Below, piece by piece: positions 14,969-23,713 of a stretch of DNA of 64,000 nucleotides. The DNA is from a virus. Location of the stretch: IMG/VR virus record IMGVR_UViG_3300035242_000035, positions 17,073 to 81,072 of that record; one strand, given 5' to 3'. Position numbers and translations under genes: made by a program. The notes under the pieces were generated by a model. That model saw only the letters and a list, made by a program, of their open reading frames with translations, ran no database searches and was not told the origin of the DNA. Numbering within the stretch: position 1 is the stretch's first letter; each line of letters opens with the position of its first letter.

Positions 14969-17151
14969 GTGATCACGTCTTCACCGCACTGTTCCCGTTC
15001 TGCGGCCTCGGAGCTGGCGCTCGCGGCTTCATCGAAGCGATGGCCCATCTCGGCACGGACTCGGCTCGGTTCCTCAACCTCGGCGGGATCGACGTCGACG
15101 CGGAGAGTTGCTCCGACTTCGAGAGGTTGGCCGGCGGCCCAGCGCTCCGGGCCGACCTGCACTCGCTCACGCCGGCCGAGCTCATCGCCTGGCTGGTGGC
15201 GCAGCACGGGAGGAAGATCGCGGAGAGAAGGCCCGACGCCGTATTTCTGTCTCCGCCATGCAAAGGCATGAGCAGATTGCTCGGGACGAAGGCGGCAAGG
15301 GCCGAGAAGTATCAGCGCCTCAACGGCCTCGTGTGCGAGGGGCTGTTCCTCGTCCTGGAGACGTGGCCGGACGCCAGGCCGCCGCTGATCGTGCTGGAGA
15401 ACGTGCCGGGCATCGTCCAGCGCGGGGCCGAACTACTCGACCGCGCGCGGCGGATGCTGTCCGGGTACGGGTACGTCTTCAACGCGGCCACCCACGACTG
15501 CGGCGAGATCGGCGGGCTCGCCCAGCACCGCAAGCGCTTCCTGTTGGTGGCGCGCGACCCGCGCCAGGTGCCGGCGTTCGTCTACCAACCGCCGAAGAAG
15601 CGGGTGCGCGGGTGTGGCGAGGTGCTCGGCGAGCTCGCGCTCCCCGGCGACCCGGAGGCCGGACCGCTCCACCGGCTCCCGCTGATCGATTGGGTGAATT
15701 GGGTGCGGCTGGCGCTGATCCCCCCGGGCGGAGACTGGCGGGACCTCCCCCGCACCGTCCAACTCGCTGCCGACAACCCTAACCGTCACGAGGCGAAGCT
15801 GCGGGTCGAGGACTTCTCCCAGCCCGCGCATGCGGTGACGGGCGCCACGCGGCCGAACTCCGGCGCGCCCTCTGTTGCGGACCCGAGGGTGCTGGGCTTG
15901 AACTTGAGCCCCAACGCCCACAACAACCTCTATGTCGTGGGCGCGTGGGAGGAACCAGCGAAGACGGTGATAGGCGCTACCCGCCCGGGCAGCGGCGCTG
16001 CCGCTGTCGCGGATCCCCACCTAGAGAAACTCCAGCCGGGGCTCACGGCCACCAATGCGGGGACCTGGAAGGGTCGGCCGGGCTTCATGGGCGTGCTCGA
16101 CTGGCGGGAGCCGTCTCGGACGGTGGTCGGTCGCTCCTCTGTCAGCGGGGGTCATGCCAGCGCGGCCGTCGCCGAGCCGTTCGGCCACGTGAACCTGGTG
16201 CTCGGATGGGACCAACCGTCTGGCACGGTCACCCACGCCCCAGCGCCCAGCTCGGGTGGCGGCGCCGTCGCTGACCCGCGTGTGCCCGGGCTGGAGATCT
16301 CCGACTCATCCCGTGGCGGCGCGCTGGGGGTGATTGGTTGGGCCGAACCGGCACCCACCATCACCGGGAGCATGGAGCCCGCGCGCAGCAACACGCCGGG
16401 CTCAGTGGCGGACCCACGCTTCCGCGGCAGCCTGGGCGTGACGGCCTGGCAGGCGCCTGCTCGAACCGTCACCGGCGAGAGCTACCCGAGCAATGGGGCC
16501 GCCTCGGTCGCTGACCCGCGTCTGGTCTCGCCTGTTCAGCCAGGCCAAGCCCGTCGCGAGGTGATCGGCCGGCACCGGGTGCTCGACTGGCGGCACCCGT
16601 CCCCGGTGGTCGCCGGCCCCGGCAGCAACGGCGCGCAGAACATCGCCGACGTGAGGGCCGAGGCGCTCGTGCTCGGCTGCTCCCCGCGAGCCGGCGTGTA
16701 CGGCGTGCTGTCCTGGGAGCAGGCCGCGGCCACGGTGATCGGCGAGGCCCGGGTGGACAACGGCCGGTACGCGGTCGCCGACCCTCGGCCCGGCGATCCC
16801 GGTTGGCGCCCGCCGGAGGGGGTAATCCCGGTCATCATCTCACCGTGGGGCTGCTGGCACCGGCCGCTGACGACGCTGGAGCTGGCGGCGCTGCAGGGGC
16901 TCCCGGCGACGCTCAACGGCAAGCCGCTGGAACTAGCTGGCCGGGCAGTGTCCAGGTGGCGCGAGCGCATCGGCAACGCCGTGCCGGTCCAGGCCGGGAC
17001 CGCGATCGCCGTGAGCCTGCTGAAGGCGCTGCTCGCCTCCGCGGTCGGCCACTGGTCCATCCTCTTCGGGCCGGGCGGCGCCGCGGTGTGGGTCCGGGAT
17101 GACGGGCGGGACGAGCACGAGGTGGGCCCTTCGGAGGGGGTGTCTCCATGA
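14965..17151 (+). CDS. DNA cytosine C5-methyltransferase with eight repeats in the target domain
   Basis: 728 residues, about twice the usual length. C5 motifs are in order: I (ALFPFCGLGAGARGF, 8-22), IV (LSPPCKGMSR, 95-104, catalytic Cys99), VI (VLENVPGI, 143-150), VIII (LAQHRKRFLLVARD, 185-198), and near the end X (GNAVPVQAG, 670-678). Between VIII and the end lie eight repeats at about 283, 328, 379, 414, 458, 494, 541 and 583, each reading roughly W-x-x-P-x-x-TVxG followed by a Gly/Ser stretch and VADPR. That region normally holds the target-recognition domain, so several specificities may be encoded. Catalytic motifs look intact. It probably protects phage DNA from host restriction. Confidence 0.85.
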   Translation: MSDHVFTALFPFCGLGAGARGFIEAMAHLGTDSARFLNLGGIDVDAESCSDFERLAGGPALRADLHSLTPAELIAWLVAQHGRKIAERRPDAVFLSPPCKGMSRLLGTKAARAEKYQRLNGLVCEGLFLVLETWPDARPPLIVLENVPGIVQRGAELLDRARRMLSGYGYVFNAATHDCGEIGGLAQHRKRFLLVARDPRQVPAFVYQPPKKRVRGCGEVLGELALPGDPEAGPLHRLPLIDWVNWVRLALIPPGGDWRDLPRTVQLAADNPNRHEAKLRVEDFSQPAHAVTGATRPNSGAPSVADPRVLGLNLSPNAHNNLYVVGAWEEPAKTVIGATRPGSGAAAVADPHLEKLQPGLTATNAGTWKGRPGFMGVLDWREPSRTVVGRSSVSGGHASAAVAEPFGHVNLVLGWDQPSGTVTHAPAPSSGGGAVADPRVPGLEISDSSRGGALGVIGWAEPAPTITGSMEPARSNTPGSVADPRFRGSLGVTAWQAPARTVTGESYPSNGAASVADPRLVSPVQPGQARREVIGRHRVLDWRHPSPVVAGPGSNGAQNIADVRAEALVLGCSPRAGVYGVLSWEQAAATVIGEARVDNGRYAVADPRPGDPGWRPPEGVIPVIISPWGCWHRPLTTLELAALQGLPATLNGKPLELAGRAVSRWRERIGNAVPVQAGTAIAVSLLKALLASAVGHWSILFGPGGAAVWVRDDGRDEHEVGPSEGVSP

Positions 17152-19412
17152 CCGCGGGATACGAGGCGTTCCTGTCCGGAAAGGCCCCGGCCTTCAGGCC
17201 CTCCGGTTTTGAGCCCAAGGCGGTGAGTCGCATGCTCAAGGCCTGGCAGGCGTCCATCGTCCGCCGCGGGTGCCGCCTCGGGCGGATGGCCGCCTTCGCG
17301 GACTGTGGCCTCGGCAAGGGGCCGATCGCGCTGGAGTGGGCGCGCCAGGTGGAGGCGAGCGCCGGGGCGCCGGTGCTGATCCTCGCCCCGCTCGCGGTGG
17401 CCCAGCAGTTCGTCACCGAGGCCCAGAAATTCGGGCTCCCCTGCAGTTACGCCAGGAACCAGGCGGAGGCGTCCGGCCCGGTGGTGGCGACCAACTACGA
17501 GCGTCTGGGCGAGTTCGACCCCGGCCGCTTCTCAGGGGTGGTGCTGGACGAGTCGAGCATCCTCAAGAACTACTCCGGCAAGACGAAGCGCGTCCTGGTC
17601 GAGGCCTTCCGCACGACGCCGCACCGCCTGGCGTGCACCGCGACCCCGGCCCCCAACGACGTGATCGAACTCGGGAACCACGCCGAGTTCCTCGGCGTGA
17701 TGCCGAGCGCCGAGATGCTAGCCCGGTGGTTCATCAACGATACGATGGAGGCCGGCAAGTACCGCCTCAAGCGCCACGCCGAGCGGGACTTCTGGCTGTG
17801 GGTCGCCGGGTGGGCCGTCACCATGGGCACGCCGGGGGACCTGCTGGACGAGGCCGGCCAGCCGTACCCGGACGACGGCTACCAGCTGCCGCCCCTCGAG
17901 GTGGTCCACCACGTCGCGGCGGCGCCCGACCGGAAGGCCCCGCCCGGCTCCCTGTTCGAGCACGTCACGCTCCACGCCACCACGCTCCACGCCGCCCTGA
18001 GGGAAAGTACGCCGCAGCGGGCAGAGCTCGCCGCGGAACTCGTGAAGGCCGAGCCGGACGAGGCCTGGGTAGTGTGGGTCGCCACCAACTACGAGGAGGA
18101 GGCGATCACCGAGCGACTGCCGGACGCAGTGGCGGTGCGTGGCGACATGGACCAGGAGGAGAAGCGGCGGCGGCTCGTGGACTTCGGAGAGGGGCGGGTC
18201 CGCGTCCTGGTCACCAAGGCGGGGATCGCCGGGTACGGCCTGAATTGGCAGCACTGCGCGAGGCACGTTCACCTGGCCAGCTCGTTCAGCTTCGAGGACT
18301 GGTATCAGGAGGCCCGGCGCAGCTACAGGTACGGCCAGACGCGCGCCGTCCGCGCGCACGTCGTGTGCGCCAGCGGCGAGGAGCGCATCCCGGAGGTCAT
18401 CGCCGCGAAGCAGGCGGCCCACGCGGACCAGCGCCGCCGGGCGGTGGAGGCCCAGCGCAGCCTTCAGCTCGCGGAACTCGACGGCCCGCGCGCCGAGGTC
18501 GGACCCGCCTACGTCAAGTCGGAGTCCAGCGAGGGTTGGAAGCTCCACCTCGGGGACTGCGTGGAGGCGGCGCGGCGGGTTCAGGACTCGTCCGTCGGGC
18601 TGCACCTGTTCTCCCCGCCGTTCTCCAACCTGTACGTGTACTCGGCGAGCCTGCGCGACATGGGGAACTGCCGAGACGACGCCGAGTTCTTCCGGCACTT
18701 CGGATACCTCCTGCCCGAACTGTTGCGCACCCTGAAGCCCGGGCGGCTGTGCGTGATCCACTGCAAGGACCTGCCGCAGTACCGCGGCGAGGCCGGCGCC
18801 CTCGGGCTGCGCGACTTCCCGGGCGAGCTCACCCGCCGGATGCTAGAGGTCCGCGGCGCTGACGGGGAACGGTTCGCCTACCACTCCAAGGTCACCATCT
18901 GGAAGTCACCTGTCTTGGAGATGCAGAAAACCAAGAGCTACGGCCTGCTCTACAAGACCCTCCGCGAGAACGGGTCCTTCTCGCGCCAGGGGCTGCCGGA
19001 CTACCTGGTGGTGTTTCGCAAGTCCGCGCCCGGCGACGGGTGCGACGACCCGGTGAAGCACACGCCGGAGGACTACCCGCTCGAGCTGTGGCAGCGCGTG
19101 GCCTCGCCGGTGTGGTCGGACATCCGGCAGACACGCGTCCTCAACGTCGAGGCGGCCAGGGCCGACGACGACGAGAAGCACCTGGCGCCGCTGCAGCTCG
19201 ACGTGGTGGAGCGCTGCGTTCGCCTCTGGACGAACCCCGGGGACCTCGTGTTCTCGCCCTTCGCCGGCGTCGGCAGCGAGGGCGTCGGGGCGCTCAAGTT
19301 GGGCAGGCTGTTCGAGGGGGCGGAGATCAAGCCCGAGTACTTCGAGCGGGCCTGCCGGAACCTGCGGTCCGCCGGCGCGCAGCTAGACCTGCTGACCGAG
19401 GAGGCGTCGTGA
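17148..19412 (+). CDS. fused SF2 helicase and amino-DNA-methylase
   Basis: 754 residues starting at an ATGA overlap with the C5 methylase. Residues 1-450 are an SF2 helicase: CGLGKG (53-58, Walker A), VVLDES (131-136, DEAD-box position), CTATPAPND (163-171), and a C-terminal motor half with QEARRSYRYGQTR. Residues 460-754 are a beta-class amino methylase: LFSPPFSNL (about 486, the catalytic SPPF) and FSPFAGVGSEG (about 702, SAM-binding). The Walker A lacks the usual Thr/Ser after GK (GKG), so ATPase activity is uncertain. SPPF motifs are typical of N4-cytosine or N6-adenine methylation. Such fusions are known in phages; the pairing with a C5 methylase suggests layered protection. Confidence 0.85.
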   Translation: MTAGYEAFLSGKAPAFRPSGFEPKAVSRMLKAWQASIVRRGCRLGRMAAFADCGLGKGPIALEWARQVEASAGAPVLILAPLAVAQQFVTEAQKFGLPCSYARNQAEASGPVVATNYERLGEFDPGRFSGVVLDESSILKNYSGKTKRVLVEAFRTTPHRLACTATPAPNDVIELGNHAEFLGVMPSAEMLARWFINDTMEAGKYRLKRHAERDFWLWVAGWAVTMGTPGDLLDEAGQPYPDDGYQLPPLEVVHHVAAAPDRKAPPGSLFEHVTLHATTLHAALRESTPQRAELAAELVKAEPDEAWVVWVATNYEEEAITERLPDAVAVRGDMDQEEKRRRLVDFGEGRVRVLVTKAGIAGYGLNWQHCARHVHLASSFSFEDWYQEARRSYRYGQTRAVRAHVVCASGEERIPEVIAAKQAAHADQRRRAVEAQRSLQLAELDGPRAEVGPAYVKSESSEGWKLHLGDCVEAARRVQDSSVGLHLFSPPFSNLYVYSASLRDMGNCRDDAEFFRHFGYLLPELLRTLKPGRLCVIHCKDLPQYRGEAGALGLRDFPGELTRRMLEVRGADGERFAYHSKVTIWKSPVLEMQKTKSYGLLYKTLRENGSFSRQGLPDYLVVFRKSAPGDGCDDPVKHTPEDYPLELWQRVASPVWSDIRQTRVLNVEAARADDDEKHLAPLQLDVVERCVRLWTNPGDLVFSPFAGVGSEGVGALKLGRLFEGAEIKPEYFERACRNLRSAGAQLDLLTEEAS

Positions 19413-19914
19413 AACGTCGGGGGGCGGCGCGGTCGCGGACAAGTCCGTCGAGTGGGCGGAGCGTCAGATCGGCTGGCCAGAGGCCGATCGCCAGCCCGGC
19501 AACACCGAGGCCACGCACCTGGTGCCGGACTGGTTCTGGACCGGGTGGACGGGGGCGGAAGTCGGCCTGGACAACCTGATCGCCACATTCCTCCAGGCGC
19601 CGTCCGGGATGCCGGTCCCGGTCGTGACGGACTGCCCGCGGTGCAAGCTGCGGCACGTTGACCGCGGCGCTTGGATGACCCGTCGCCACTCCACTCACAT
19701 CTGCGACGGGTGCTACCTCCAGTGGAAGGTGGAGGGGCGCGGCAAGTTCACGGTCGGGGTCGCCGACTACTGCGCGGGCTCCGGCGTCCCGACCCGCAGG
19801 GCGGACGACGGCGTTGGGGGGTGCGTGACGTGCGCCGCGATCTTCGCCCCGCTGGCTAACGGCGGCCCGGCGCCGGAGCACGTCGCCGGGCAGGGACTGA
19901 CGCAGCCTCCGTAG
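19409..19914 (+). CDS. Cys-rich zinc protein, start probably frame-broken at a G6 run
   Basis: The well-supported part is 19522-19914, with CPRCKLRHV, HICDGCYLQW and GGCVTCAAIF giving six Cys in CxxC pairs, likely zinc ribbons. That frame has no ribosome site or start at 19522 beyond a bare GTG, but stays open upstream to the GTG at 19409 (overlapping the previous stop) if one G is added to the run at 19419-19424. The upstream part then reads plausibly (DKSVEWAERQIGWPEADR). So the gene either has an assembly slip or a slippage site. Function unknown. Confidence 0.5.
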
Positions 19915-19917
19915 TTC

Positions 19918-19945
19918 TTGCAAACGGAGTCCGACTGCGTATACT
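19918..19945 (+). promoter_or_regulatory. operator-type promoter, copy 2 of 3
   Basis: TTGCAA (19918-19923), 16-base spacer with CGGAGTCCG and then ACTGCG, and TATACT (19940-19945). Transcription would start near 19952, leaving a short leader that carries the AAAGGAGAGG box for the ATG at 19968. Same architecture as 2586-2613 and 25611-25638 on the other strand. Confidence 0.75.
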
Positions 19946-19967
19946 TGACAGCGAAAGGAGAGGACCG

Positions 19968-20228
19968 ATGCCGCTCGACGCCACGAAGCAGGTCACCACC
20001 TCGTCTGTGGAGGTGCCGCCGAATTCGATCTGGGTGAAGCTGGTGACCGTCAACGCCAAGGATCTTCACCGGGTGGAGGAGGCGATCAAGAACGCCGTGG
20101 GCGCCAGCGCCGAGGTGGACCGGGCCTGCCGCCGCAACATGAGCCCCAAGGCCGTGGGTGCGCGGCTGGCCATCGCCGACGCCGCCGCGCGCGGCTTGGT
20201 GAAGGTGCTGGCCGAGGTCCTGGCGTAG
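19968..20228 (+). CDS. hypothetical protein, 86 aa
   Basis: GCGAAAGGAGAGGACCG precedes the ATG and promoter copy 2 lies directly upstream, so this is the first gene of a transcription unit. A beta-rich N-terminal part (SIWVKLVTVNAKDLHRVEEA) is followed by Ala-rich helices. No family recognised. Confidence 0.65.
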   Translation: MPLDATKQVTTSSVEVPPNSIWVKLVTVNAKDLHRVEEAIKNAVGASAEVDRACRRNMSPKAVGARLAIADAAARGLVKVLAEVLA

Positions 20229-20231
20229 AAA

Positions 20232-20510
20232 ATGGGTCGCTCGAAACAGAAGGAGGCGTGGGCGATCCGCTACTGGCGCTGGCGTCCCGACGTGAATCGC
20301 GAGGACGGCACCGCGGATCTCGTCGATCAACAACAGGAGGTCTGGCGACGGTTTCCATCCGAGGCGATGGCGCGCGCCATGGGTCCGCGGATCGTCTCCC
20401 GAGACCCGGACGTGACGAGTCCGGGGCTGTTCGACTTGATGCGCGGAACGCCAGACCGGCATTCCATGGATGGCTGGGATTGGCAGATCACTGAGGAGGT
20501 GCGGCCGTGA
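20232..20510 (+). CDS. hypothetical protein, 92 aa
   Basis: Begins four bases after the previous stop. Trp/Arg-rich N-terminus (WAIRYWRWRPDVNRED) and an acidic end. Not recognised. The stop overlaps the next start (GTGA). Confidence 0.5.
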   Translation: MGRSKQKEAWAIRYWRWRPDVNREDGTADLVDQQQEVWRRFPSEAMARAMGPRIVSRDPDVTSPGLFDLMRGTPDRHSMDGWDWQITEEVRP

Positions 20511-21052
20511 TGATGGGCGCTGACGACAGGAAGCAGGGCGAGGCCGCAGTTTTCGTGGACCACGCGGGCGTGGCAGAGCGCCTAGCTGAACTGCTGGAAA
20601 CGGAGGCCGGCCCGCGCGCATCCGTGATCCTCGGGGCCCTGCGCGCCAAACACACCCACCCCGCGCCCGTGGGGCTGGCGGCGAGGATGCGCTCGGCCCT
20701 GGCGGGCGTCCCTCTTATGAGGGGGCCCGCGTCTCAACTGGTTTGCCTGGGCTGTGGCGCGGTGGGTGACGCGGAGTGCGCTGTCAGATGTTGGGCTGAC
20801 CGAGTTGATGCCGTCCTGACCGAGGACGCCACCCCCGCCGCCGTCGCCGTGCTGGACCGGGCGGCGGAGGAGAACAGGCGGCTACGGGAGGCGCTCAGCA
20901 AGGCCGTCGACGCACTGATGACGGTCGGCAACCAGCTCGATCTTGTTCCTTCGGCGACCGACGCCGTCGTAGCGGTTCGAGAGGCCGCGACGCGCTACTT
21001 TGAGTTGTGGTCCGAAGACGCTAAGGCCCTACTTTTCAGAGAGACGCCATGA
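20507..21052 (+). CDS. hypothetical protein with a Cys pair, 181 aa
   Basis: GTG (or the ATG three bases on) overlapping the preceding stop. Residues 80-90 contain CLGCG, and another Cys follows at AECAVRCW, possibly a zinc site. The second half is a long helix (LDRAAEENRRLREALSKAVDAL) with coiled-coil character. Function unknown. Confidence 0.55.
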   Translation: MMMGADDRKQGEAAVFVDHAGVAERLAELLETEAGPRASVILGALRAKHTHPAPVGLAARMRSALAGVPLMRGPASQLVCLGCGAVGDAECAVRCWADRVDAVLTEDATPAAVAVLDRAAEENRRLREALSKAVDALMTVGNQLDLVPSATDAVVAVREAATRYFELWSEDAKALLFRETP

Positions 21053-21114
21053 CCGAGGCCGAGGTGCTCGCCAAGGTGGACGCGCTGCTTCGGACGCGGG
21101 CGTCCCGTCCCTGA
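21049..21114 (+). CDS. possible 21-aa peptide
   Basis: ATGA overlap with the previous gene, then 21 codons (MTEAEVLAKVDALLRTRASRP) to TGA, forming one amphipathic helix. Supported only by the overlap; it may be a real small gene or the remnant of a longer one. Confidence 0.3.
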   Translation: MTEAEVLAKVDALLRTRASRP

Positions 21115-21158
21115 GCGTTACCTCGTAGTAGCATCGCAGTCCGAAAGGAGAGGTGCCC

Positions 21159-21581
21159 ATGGACGACGTGAACGCAGGCCCCGCCGCAGGTGCAGACCCG
21201 GACGAGAAGGCCGACACCGCCATATACGTGGAGGTCCGAAACGAGCGGGTGAAGTTGACCCGCCAGCAGGAGGAAGTGCTGCGCCTGGTGGTCGCAGGCA
21301 AGGAGAACGCGGTGATCGCGCAGTTGTTGGGCGCGACCGCGAAGCGGAAGTCCATCGCAGGGGTGGTGAACAAGCTCTCCCACCTGCTCGGCGTGGAGAC
21401 CCGCGTCGACCTGGCCAGCCGTGGGCGGGAGGTGCTGGGGCTGAGCGCGGCCGGCGAGCTCCGGCAGGCCGGAGAGGTGGCGAAGGCGGCGATCCGTCGC
21501 GGGACCGCTGAGGCCATGCAGACGGCGCTCAAGACGGTCGCCCATCTCGCCGACGACGCAGCCGCCAGGGGCGCGGAGTAG
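21159..21581 (+). CDS. LuxR/GerE-type HTH regulator, 140 aa
   Basis: Starts at the ATG after CGAAAGGAGAGGTGCCC. Residues 25-90 fit a LuxR-type helix-turn-helix: KLTRQQEEVLRLVVAGKENAVIAQLLG, then SIAGVVNKLSHLLGVETRVDL. There is no receiver or autoinducer domain, so it is a stand-alone DNA-binding module with a helical Ala-rich tail. It could control one of the two repeated promoter classes seen in this window; that link is speculation. Confidence 0.65.
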   Translation: MDDVNAGPAAGADPDEKADTAIYVEVRNERVKLTRQQEEVLRLVVAGKENAVIAQLLGATAKRKSIAGVVNKLSHLLGVETRVDLASRGREVLGLSAAGELRQAGEVAKAAIRRGTAEAMQTALKTVAHLADDAAARGAE

Positions 21582-21628
21582 ACGAGCCGTGACCGCCGGG
21601 ACCTCGGCAGCAGCATGGCCACGGCGCT

Positions 21629-21700
21629 CACAACTGGAGTACAGATGTCGCACCACCAACCTAAAATCGGACGGCGAAGATCAGGCGTTTACGCGGATGC
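21629..21700 (+). promoter_or_regulatory. three-copy leader element, copy A
   Basis: Part of a 255-base stretch (21582-21836) in which I see no gene. Closely matches 27810-27880: shared blocks are TGGAGTACA, ATGTCGCACC, ACCTAAAAT and GGACGGCGAA followed by ATCA. The core also matches 58713-58671 on the minus strand. It lies about 140 bases upstream of the gene at 21837, same orientation as the other copies relative to their genes. Confidence 0.65.
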
Positions 21701-21836
21701 GCCGCCTGCCAGTCAGTGCACACCGCCGACGCCGAGCAGACGCGCCCGTAGTGGTGGCCACTCGCGGGGGAGCCGCCGATCTCCCGCTACCAGCGTAACG
21801 CCGGGTCCGCTCCGGCAGAAGAAGAGGCACCACCCA

Positions 21837-22649
21837 ATGACCGAAGGAACCAGTGCAGCGCCTTTCCCCTCGACGATGATTGGCCGCGCCTACGCCCTTG
21901 CTCGCGCCCACGGGCACGAGTGGGCGACCATCCTCACGGCTGAGGAGGTGGCCGCGTGCGGCACCGACGTCGGCAGGATCCTGACGTTGGTCCACCAGCG
22001 CCAGCGTGAGTTGGAGCACAGCTCCGATGGCCCCGGCGGGATCGAGTGCCCCTTGGTCGGTCCGCAGGGCGTCGATCACGTCACCTGCACGGGGCGCACC
22101 TCGTGGGTCGTCCGGTGGGACGGGTCTGTTGAGGTGAAGCGGTTCGAGGAGGGGGAGGGAGCCTCCACTGAGCCGCTCGCGACGATGGGGGTGGAATCCT
22201 GGGGGCGTTACGCGCACGAGGGGCCGGGCGGCAAGCCCATGGCGAGGATCTCGATCCACTCCGCAGAGTGCAGTCAGGTCGACTTGGCCCGCCTGGTGGA
22301 GTGCGCCTCGGCGGTCGGCGCGGTTCCCCATCTGGACGGGTACTGGCACGACTGGCTCGGGCTGGTTCCCCCTCCCGGGATGCTCCCCGCCCTCGACTCG
22401 CTCGACGTCGCACAGCGAGAGCACGGGCCCGCTGGCAGTAAGCCTTTGCAGCCAGGAGAGAGGGTCCTGTCGACGGGCCGCGGCAGTATCCACGGGTGGT
22501 ATCACCGCACGAGCGAGCCGTTCCTGGTGGACGGGAGCGCCACCGTCGTTAGGCTGGATGGCTGGGCGGACGCCCTCCTGGACACCGGCTTCACCGTGTC
22601 GCTGGACTCGGTCCGTCGCCCAGAGGCCACCGCGGCCGAGGTGGCGTGA
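21837..22649 (+). CDS. hypothetical protein, 270 aa
   Basis: The ATG at 21837 is chosen because the upstream open frame crosses the repeated non-coding element; AAGAAGAGGCACCACCCA precedes it. Mixed alpha/beta, soluble, no recognised motif; Trp-rich centre (TSWVVRWDGSVEV). First gene of a coupled run of five small unknowns. Confidence 0.6.
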   Translation: MTEGTSAAPFPSTMIGRAYALARAHGHEWATILTAEEVAACGTDVGRILTLVHQRQRELEHSSDGPGGIECPLVGPQGVDHVTCTGRTSWVVRWDGSVEVKRFEEGEGASTEPLATMGVESWGRYAHEGPGGKPMARISIHSAECSQVDLARLVECASAVGAVPHLDGYWHDWLGLVPPPGMLPALDSLDVAQREHGPAGSKPLQPGERVLSTGRGSIHGWYHRTSEPFLVDGSATVVRLDGWADALLDTGFTVSLDSVRRPEATAAEVA

Positions 22650-22987
22650 TGGCCGCCCACGAGTCCGGCGACCCAGCGGAGGAGGAGCGCTTCCTCCGCT
22701 TCTACGCCCTGCCCCCGAACCCGACCGAGGTTGACCTGGAGTCCTCACTCGTCGATTGGCGCAGGTTGGGGATGTCCGAGACCTTCGTGGAGTCGCTGGT
22801 CGCGAGGTTGGAGGTGGTTCGACTCCAGCGCCCCGTGGCCAGCCACATCGTCAGTACCGAGGCCCGGTACGTCGAGGCCGACGACGCGTGGGAGTACCGG
22901 CGCCGGTGCTCGTGCGGGAACCGCGGCGCTTGGCTCCGCGACCAGAAGAAGATCGCACCGTGCCCTCGCGCAGGAGGCGCGAGATGA
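22646..22987 (+). CDS. hypothetical protein, 113 aa, paralogue of 29632
   Basis: GTGATG start overlapping the previous stop. The block EERFLRFYALPPNPTEVDLE, then ESLVARLEVVRL resembles residues 28-80 of the protein at 29632 (REARFRSFYGLPGERPL), so the two are likely paralogues. The C-terminus has CSCGNRGAW and a later Cys, possibly zinc binding. Function unknown. Confidence 0.55.
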   Translation: MMAAHESGDPAEEERFLRFYALPPNPTEVDLESSLVDWRRLGMSETFVESLVARLEVVRLQRPVASHIVSTEARYVEADDAWEYRRRCSCGNRGAWLRDQKKIAPCPRAGGAR

Positions 22988-23262
22988 GCGCCATGGGGAT
23001 TGAGAAGGGTTGGCGAGCGGTCTACACGGCGCAGCGCGGGTGGGCCTGGATTGAGGACGCGACCGGGCGCCGGGTCGCTGACTACGTGCCGGAGGACGTT
23101 GCCCCGGCGATAGAGTCCTTGCCGGACCTGCTGGAGGCGTTGCGCGATGCGGACACCGTGCTGATGATGGCCGACCGCTCGAATGCCTGGCGCTGCGAGA
23201 GGGACCGTTGCCGCGAGCGCATCGCCACCGCCCTCGGCAAGGCGGAGAGGGTCCGTCCGTGA
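22984..23262 (+). CDS. hypothetical protein, 92 aa
   Basis: ATGA overlap with the previous gene. Starts MSAMGIEKGWRAVYTAQRGW and continues as a small alpha/beta domain ending in an Arg/Cys-rich helix (RCERDRCRERIATALG). Not recognised; supported by overlaps at both ends. Confidence 0.5.
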   Translation: MSAMGIEKGWRAVYTAQRGWAWIEDATGRRVADYVPEDVAPAIESLPDLLEALRDADTVLMMADRSNAWRCERDRCRERIATALGKAERVRP

Positions 23263-23477
23263 CGATCATCTCCGCCCTTCAGGACACAGGCGAGATCCAA
23301 CCAGCGCCGCTCCTCCCGCCCCACCGGACTGCGGCCGTGTACGCCGCGATCTGGCGACTCCTCCACGAGGAGGCTGCGCAGTGGTCTCCGCTCGACGTCG
23401 CCGTCCGCCGCTTTCTCGGCTTGTCCCGCGACCCGGCTCAGACCCACGAGCCGAAGCGCCAGCGAGGAACCAGGTGA
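23259..23477 (+). CDS. hypothetical protein, 72 aa
   Basis: GTGA overlap at the start and again at the end. Helical, with a Trp-containing middle (AAIWRLLHEEAAQWSPLD) and a basic tail. No family recognised. Confidence 0.5.
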   Translation: MTIISALQDTGEIQPAPLLPPHRTAAVYAAIWRLLHEEAAQWSPLDVAVRRFLGLSRDPAQTHEPKRQRGTR

Positions 23478-23680
23478 CCGCGGACGTCTCAAGAGCGGCG
23501 CGCCTGGAGGCGGAGCGCCAAGCAGAGGTCGAGGTGCTGAGGGACGCCCTGGCCCGCCACCTCGCCGCGATCACGCGGGACCTGGCGCGCGGCGTCACCG
23601 TCATCCTCACGCCGACCTCGGGGCTCGGCCGCCTGCTGGTGGAGGCCTCCGACCGGCTGGCGGACCTGGGCGAGGAGTGA
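23474..23680 (+). CDS. hypothetical helical protein, 68 aa
   Basis: GTGA overlap with the previous gene. Almost entirely one long helix (RLEAERQAEVEVLRDALARH) followed by a short hydrophobic strand (GVTVILTPTSG). Likely coiled coil. Function unknown. Confidence 0.45.
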   Translation: MTADVSRAARLEAERQAEVEVLRDALARHLAAITRDLARGVTVILTPTSGLGRLLVEASDRLADLGEE

Positions 23681-23713
23681 CCTTCCACAACCAACGAAAA
23701 GGAGTGAGTACCC

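Noticed and set aside
17270-18862. 530-codon plus frame inside the helicase-methylase gene
   Set aside because: Arg/Gly/Pro-rich out-of-frame reading of a gene with clear catalytic motifs.
21589-21798. 69-codon frame upstream of 21837
   Set aside because: No ribosome site, and it crosses the repeated leader element, where copies do not preserve the frame.
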